Shown here in pieces: positions 6,188 through 7,417 of a DNA stretch of 7,417 bases. Position 1 is the first letter of the stretch, and every line of letters begins with the position of its first letter. A program made the translations under genes and the position numbers. A model generated the notes under the pieces. It was not told where the DNA came from. It searched no databases and was given only the letters and a program-made list of their open reading frames with translations. The stretch is taken from assembly GCA_902476665.1 (NCBI GenBank), contig CABSEO010000089.1, positions 1 to 7,417 on the forward strand. The letters are read 5' to 3'. The stretch is from an uncultured Emergencia sp. (GTDB taxonomy: Bacteria > Bacillota > Clostridia > Peptostreptococcales > Anaerovoracaceae).

Positions 6188-6779
6188 TTCCATCCCTCAA
6201 TGCTAAAAACTCAGTATTATAAATTCTTACCTGCTTCATGGTACAGCCATTATCATGACCAGGCCAGATAAAAATATCGTTCTCCCATCTGTCGATGATA
6301 TCCCTGACAGAGTGTATCATATCCCATTCGCTTCCTCCTGCCAGATCGCTTCGTCCCAAATCAGTGTCAAAAATCGTGTCGCCGGTAAAACACACCCTGC
6401 TCTTTTCCGACATGAGACAAATACTGCCCTCAGTATGACCAGGCGTCAGGATGACCTTCAGCGGTTCTCCCTCCAGTTCCAGAATCTCCCCGTCAGACAG
6501 CAGATGATCTACTCTTCCTTTATATACGAAAGCATCTGCCTGATGCATAAAGATCGGACAGTTCAATACATCGCTGACAGCCTCTGCTGCGCCTGTATGA
6601 TCGTGATGGAGATGGGTTGCAATAATTCCCATTGCCTGCAGATTCTTTTCTCTCACAAAATCGATAAAATTCTTCGGGGTATAGCCGGGATCGATGATAT
6701 AACATGATCCGCCCTCTTTCTGATAGAGCACATAACCGTTACTCATCAGCGAACCCCCGATAAAGCGTTTGATTTTCAA
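6177..6779 (-). CDS. Metallo-beta-lactamase-fold hydrolase, YcbL/glyoxalase II-like
   Basis: The predicted protein is 200 aa with the binuclear zinc hydrolase fold. Metal ligands are visible: THLHHDHTG (His56, His58, Asp60, His61), TPGHTEGS (His115), FTGDTIF (Asp134) and WPGHD (His175). The compact size and the GRSDLAGGS segment match the YcbL/glyoxalase II-like group, which hydrolyses thioesters or related small substrates; the actual substrate is unknown. The start is TTG at 6777-6779 (reads KIKRFIGGSLMSNGY). Family members normally begin M-K-I-K-x-h about 25 residues before the IIDPG motif, and AAAGGAG lies upstream at suitable distance. An ATG 11 codons later would remove the first strand. 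The gene is first of a two-gene operon with the HAD phosphatase, which suggests detoxification or metabolite repair (inference). Confidence 0.9.
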   Translation of the reverse strand: MKIKRFIGGSLMSNGYVLYQKEGGSCYIIDPGYTPKNFIDFVREKNLQAMGIIATHLHHDHTGAAEAVSDVLNCPIFMHQADAFVYKGRVDHLLSDGEILELEGEPLKVILTPGHTEGSICLMSEKSRVCFTGDTIFDTDLGRSDLAGGSEWDMIHSVRDIIDRWENDIFIWPGHDNGCTMKQVRIYNTEFLALRDGNER

Positions 6780-6784
6780 AGCAT
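6776..6784 (-). CDS. Two-codon ORF (ATG CTT TGA) overlapping the TTG start
   Basis: Minus strand: ATG (6784-6782), CTT, TGA (6778-6776). AAAGGAG is 4 nt before the ATG. The TTG start of the hydrolase (6779-6777) overlaps the last T of CTT and the TG of the stop. Ribosomes may initiate at this ATG, terminate after two residues and restart at TTG, which would limit or regulate hydrolase synthesis. It may also be chance. Confidence 0.3.
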   Translation of the reverse strand: ML

Positions 6785-6798
6785 TCTGCTCCTTTCCG

Positions 6799-6813
6799 GC
6801 AGACGTTGTCTGC
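6799..6813 (-). promoter_or_regulatory. Leader hairpin just upstream of the hydrolase RBS
   Basis: GCAGAC (6813-6808) and GTCTGC (6804-6799) on the minus strand form a perfect 6-bp stem with a 3-nt loop, ending a few bases before the AAAGGAG site. It would lie in the roughly 50-nt leader of the hydrolase mRNA, where it could affect stability or ribosome access. Confidence 0.45.
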
Positions 6814-6834
6814 TGCTTCCTGTCTCATAGTAAT

Positions 6835-6862
6835 ATTATACCAAAACCTCTTGCAAATTCAA
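6835..6862 (-). promoter_or_regulatory. Promoter of the hydrolase-HAD operon
   Basis: Minus strand: TTGAAT (6862-6857), 16-nt spacer, then an extended -10 TGGTATAAT (TATAAT at 6840-6835). The -10 is perfect. The implied transcript start is near 6828, giving a leader of about 50 nt. The -35 lies within the left arm of the palindrome at 6856-6874. Confidence 0.7.
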
Positions 6863-6879
6863 ATGTTTTGAATTAGAAT
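6851..6879 (+). promoter_or_regulatory. Candidate promoter of the TrkA gene
   Basis: Plus strand: TTGCAA (6851-6856), a 17-nt spacer (6857-6873) and TAGAAT (6874-6879). The whole palindrome 6856-6874 falls in the spacer and its borders, the classic place for a repressor. The leader to the ATG at 6951 would be about 65 nt and A/T rich. The -10 differs from consensus at one position. Confidence 0.5.
6856..6874. promoter_or_regulatory. Perfect 8-3-8 palindrome, likely operator
   Basis: AATTCAAA (6856-6863), TGT, TTTGAATT (6867-6874). The perfect dyad lies between divergently transcribed genes and overlaps core promoter elements for both. It does not match the CodY, CcpA, Fur/PerR, Rex or LexA consensus sites that I know. 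The regulator is unknown. Confidence 0.6.
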
Positions 6880-6950
6880 ATGGTAGTACAATCTGAGATA
6901 ATATTTTCAATTTAAATATCAAATATATCATTAAGAGGAACTGAAACATT

Positions 6951-7417
6951 ATGACAAAAATAGTTATTGTCGGCGCAGGAAAACTGGGTGTTCGTGTAGC
7001 CGCAGCTCTCCAGGACGGAGATTATGCCGTGACAATTATTGATAAAGAAGATGCGGTACTGCAGAAGCTCTCTTCACAGCTGGATGTATTAACAGTCAAC
7101 GCCGATGCAAAAAACATTAATGTGCTGAAAAATATCGATATCAGTCGGTGCAACTATCTTCTGGCAGTAACAGATAATGACGAGACGAATATCATCATTG
7201 CCTCTTTTGCCAAGAAACTGGGCTGCAGACGGGTTATCGCCAGAGTCAGAGAGCCGGAGCATATGAATCAGCTGGGCTTTATTAAAGAAACCATGGGAAT
7301 CGACTCTATTGTCAACCCTGACCTTGCCATCACCAGAGAAATCTACAAATATCTGGCAGAAAAATATACGCTCAGCAATGGTATTTTCACCAGTGGAAAA
7401 ATTTCTCTCATTGAATT
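6951..7417 (+). CDS. trkA: TrkA family potassium-uptake regulator, N-terminal part
   Basis: The visible part is 155 codons plus two bases, open to the right edge. TrkA is a cytoplasmic gating subunit that binds NAD(H) through RCK domains and controls a TrkH/TrkG-type potassium channel. The N-terminal Rossmann motif is IVIVGAGKLG (Gly8, Gly10, Gly13), with the ribose-binding acid at Asp31 (TIIDKE). It is followed by the typical NADA...VLKNIDISRC, LAVTDNDETNIIIASFAKKLG, VIARVREPEH and the linker GIDSIVNPDLAITREIYKYL leading to the TrkA-C domain. The full family length is about 450 aa with two RCK repeats, so most is off-window. The ATG at 6951 follows AGAGGA (6934-6939) at an 11-nt distance, somewhat long. 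A trkH/trkG channel gene would be expected near it off-window. It is divergent from the hydrolase operon. Confidence 0.93.
   Translation, partial: MTKIVIVGAGKLGVRVAAALQDGDYAVTIIDKEDAVLQKLSSQLDVLTVNADAKNINVLKNIDISRCNYLLAVTDNDETNIIIASFAKKLGCRRVIARVREPEHMNQLGFIKETMGIDSIVNPDLAITREIYKYLAEKYTLSNGIFTSGKISLIE

Noticed and set aside
6899..6925. Possible CodY box upstream of trkA (A/T-rich AATATTTTC stretch)
   Set aside because: It lacks the GAAAATT right half of the known consensus; too many mismatches in plain A/T-rich DNA.

Overview
The window looks like chromosomal DNA of an anaerobic Firmicute, most likely a Clostridia member of the Lachnospiraceae type. The reasons are moderate GC, strong GGAGG-type ribosome binding sites, sigma-A style promoters, and the gene order yraN - comM - dprA - topA, which is common in that group. 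The species cannot be named from sequence alone.

Layout. (1) Positions 1-4562, minus strand, hold a conserved DNA-processing cluster transcribed right to left: yraN (nuclease-fold protein), a ComM/YifB-type AAA+ ATPase, dprA (loads RecA on incoming single strands) and topA (topoisomerase I, cut by the left window edge). yraN, comM and dprA are spaced 10 and 13 nt apart and probably share the promoter at 4619-4647. topA has a well-formed promoter of its own inside the last codons of dprA. (2) Positions 4563-5356 hold no intact gene that I recognise. From right to left they contain a decayed C-terminal piece of what looks like a fibronectin-III-type surface protein, a large bidirectional terminator hairpin, two smaller hairpins, a four-copy nested inverted-repeat cluster built from two short motifs (TTAACCA and GAGTATAAA) at near-fixed spacing, a tiny candidate ORF, and the yraN promoter. 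(3) Positions 5357-6779, minus strand, are a two-gene operon: a metallo-beta-lactamase-fold hydrolase of the YcbL/glyoxalase II-like group, overlapping a Cof-type HAD phosphatase. (4) From 6951 to the right edge, on the plus strand, is the N-terminal part of a TrkA-type NAD-binding potassium-uptake regulator. Its promoter faces the hydrolase operon promoter, and a perfect 8-3-8 palindrome overlaps elements of both.

The genes themselves are ordinary housekeeping and competence/recombination functions. No new defence or mobile system is evident. The parts worth a second look are non-coding: the repeat cluster at 4783-5008, the shared operator at 6856-6874, the TTG start with an overlapping two-codon ORF in front of the hydrolase, and the gene remnant at 5190-5351.
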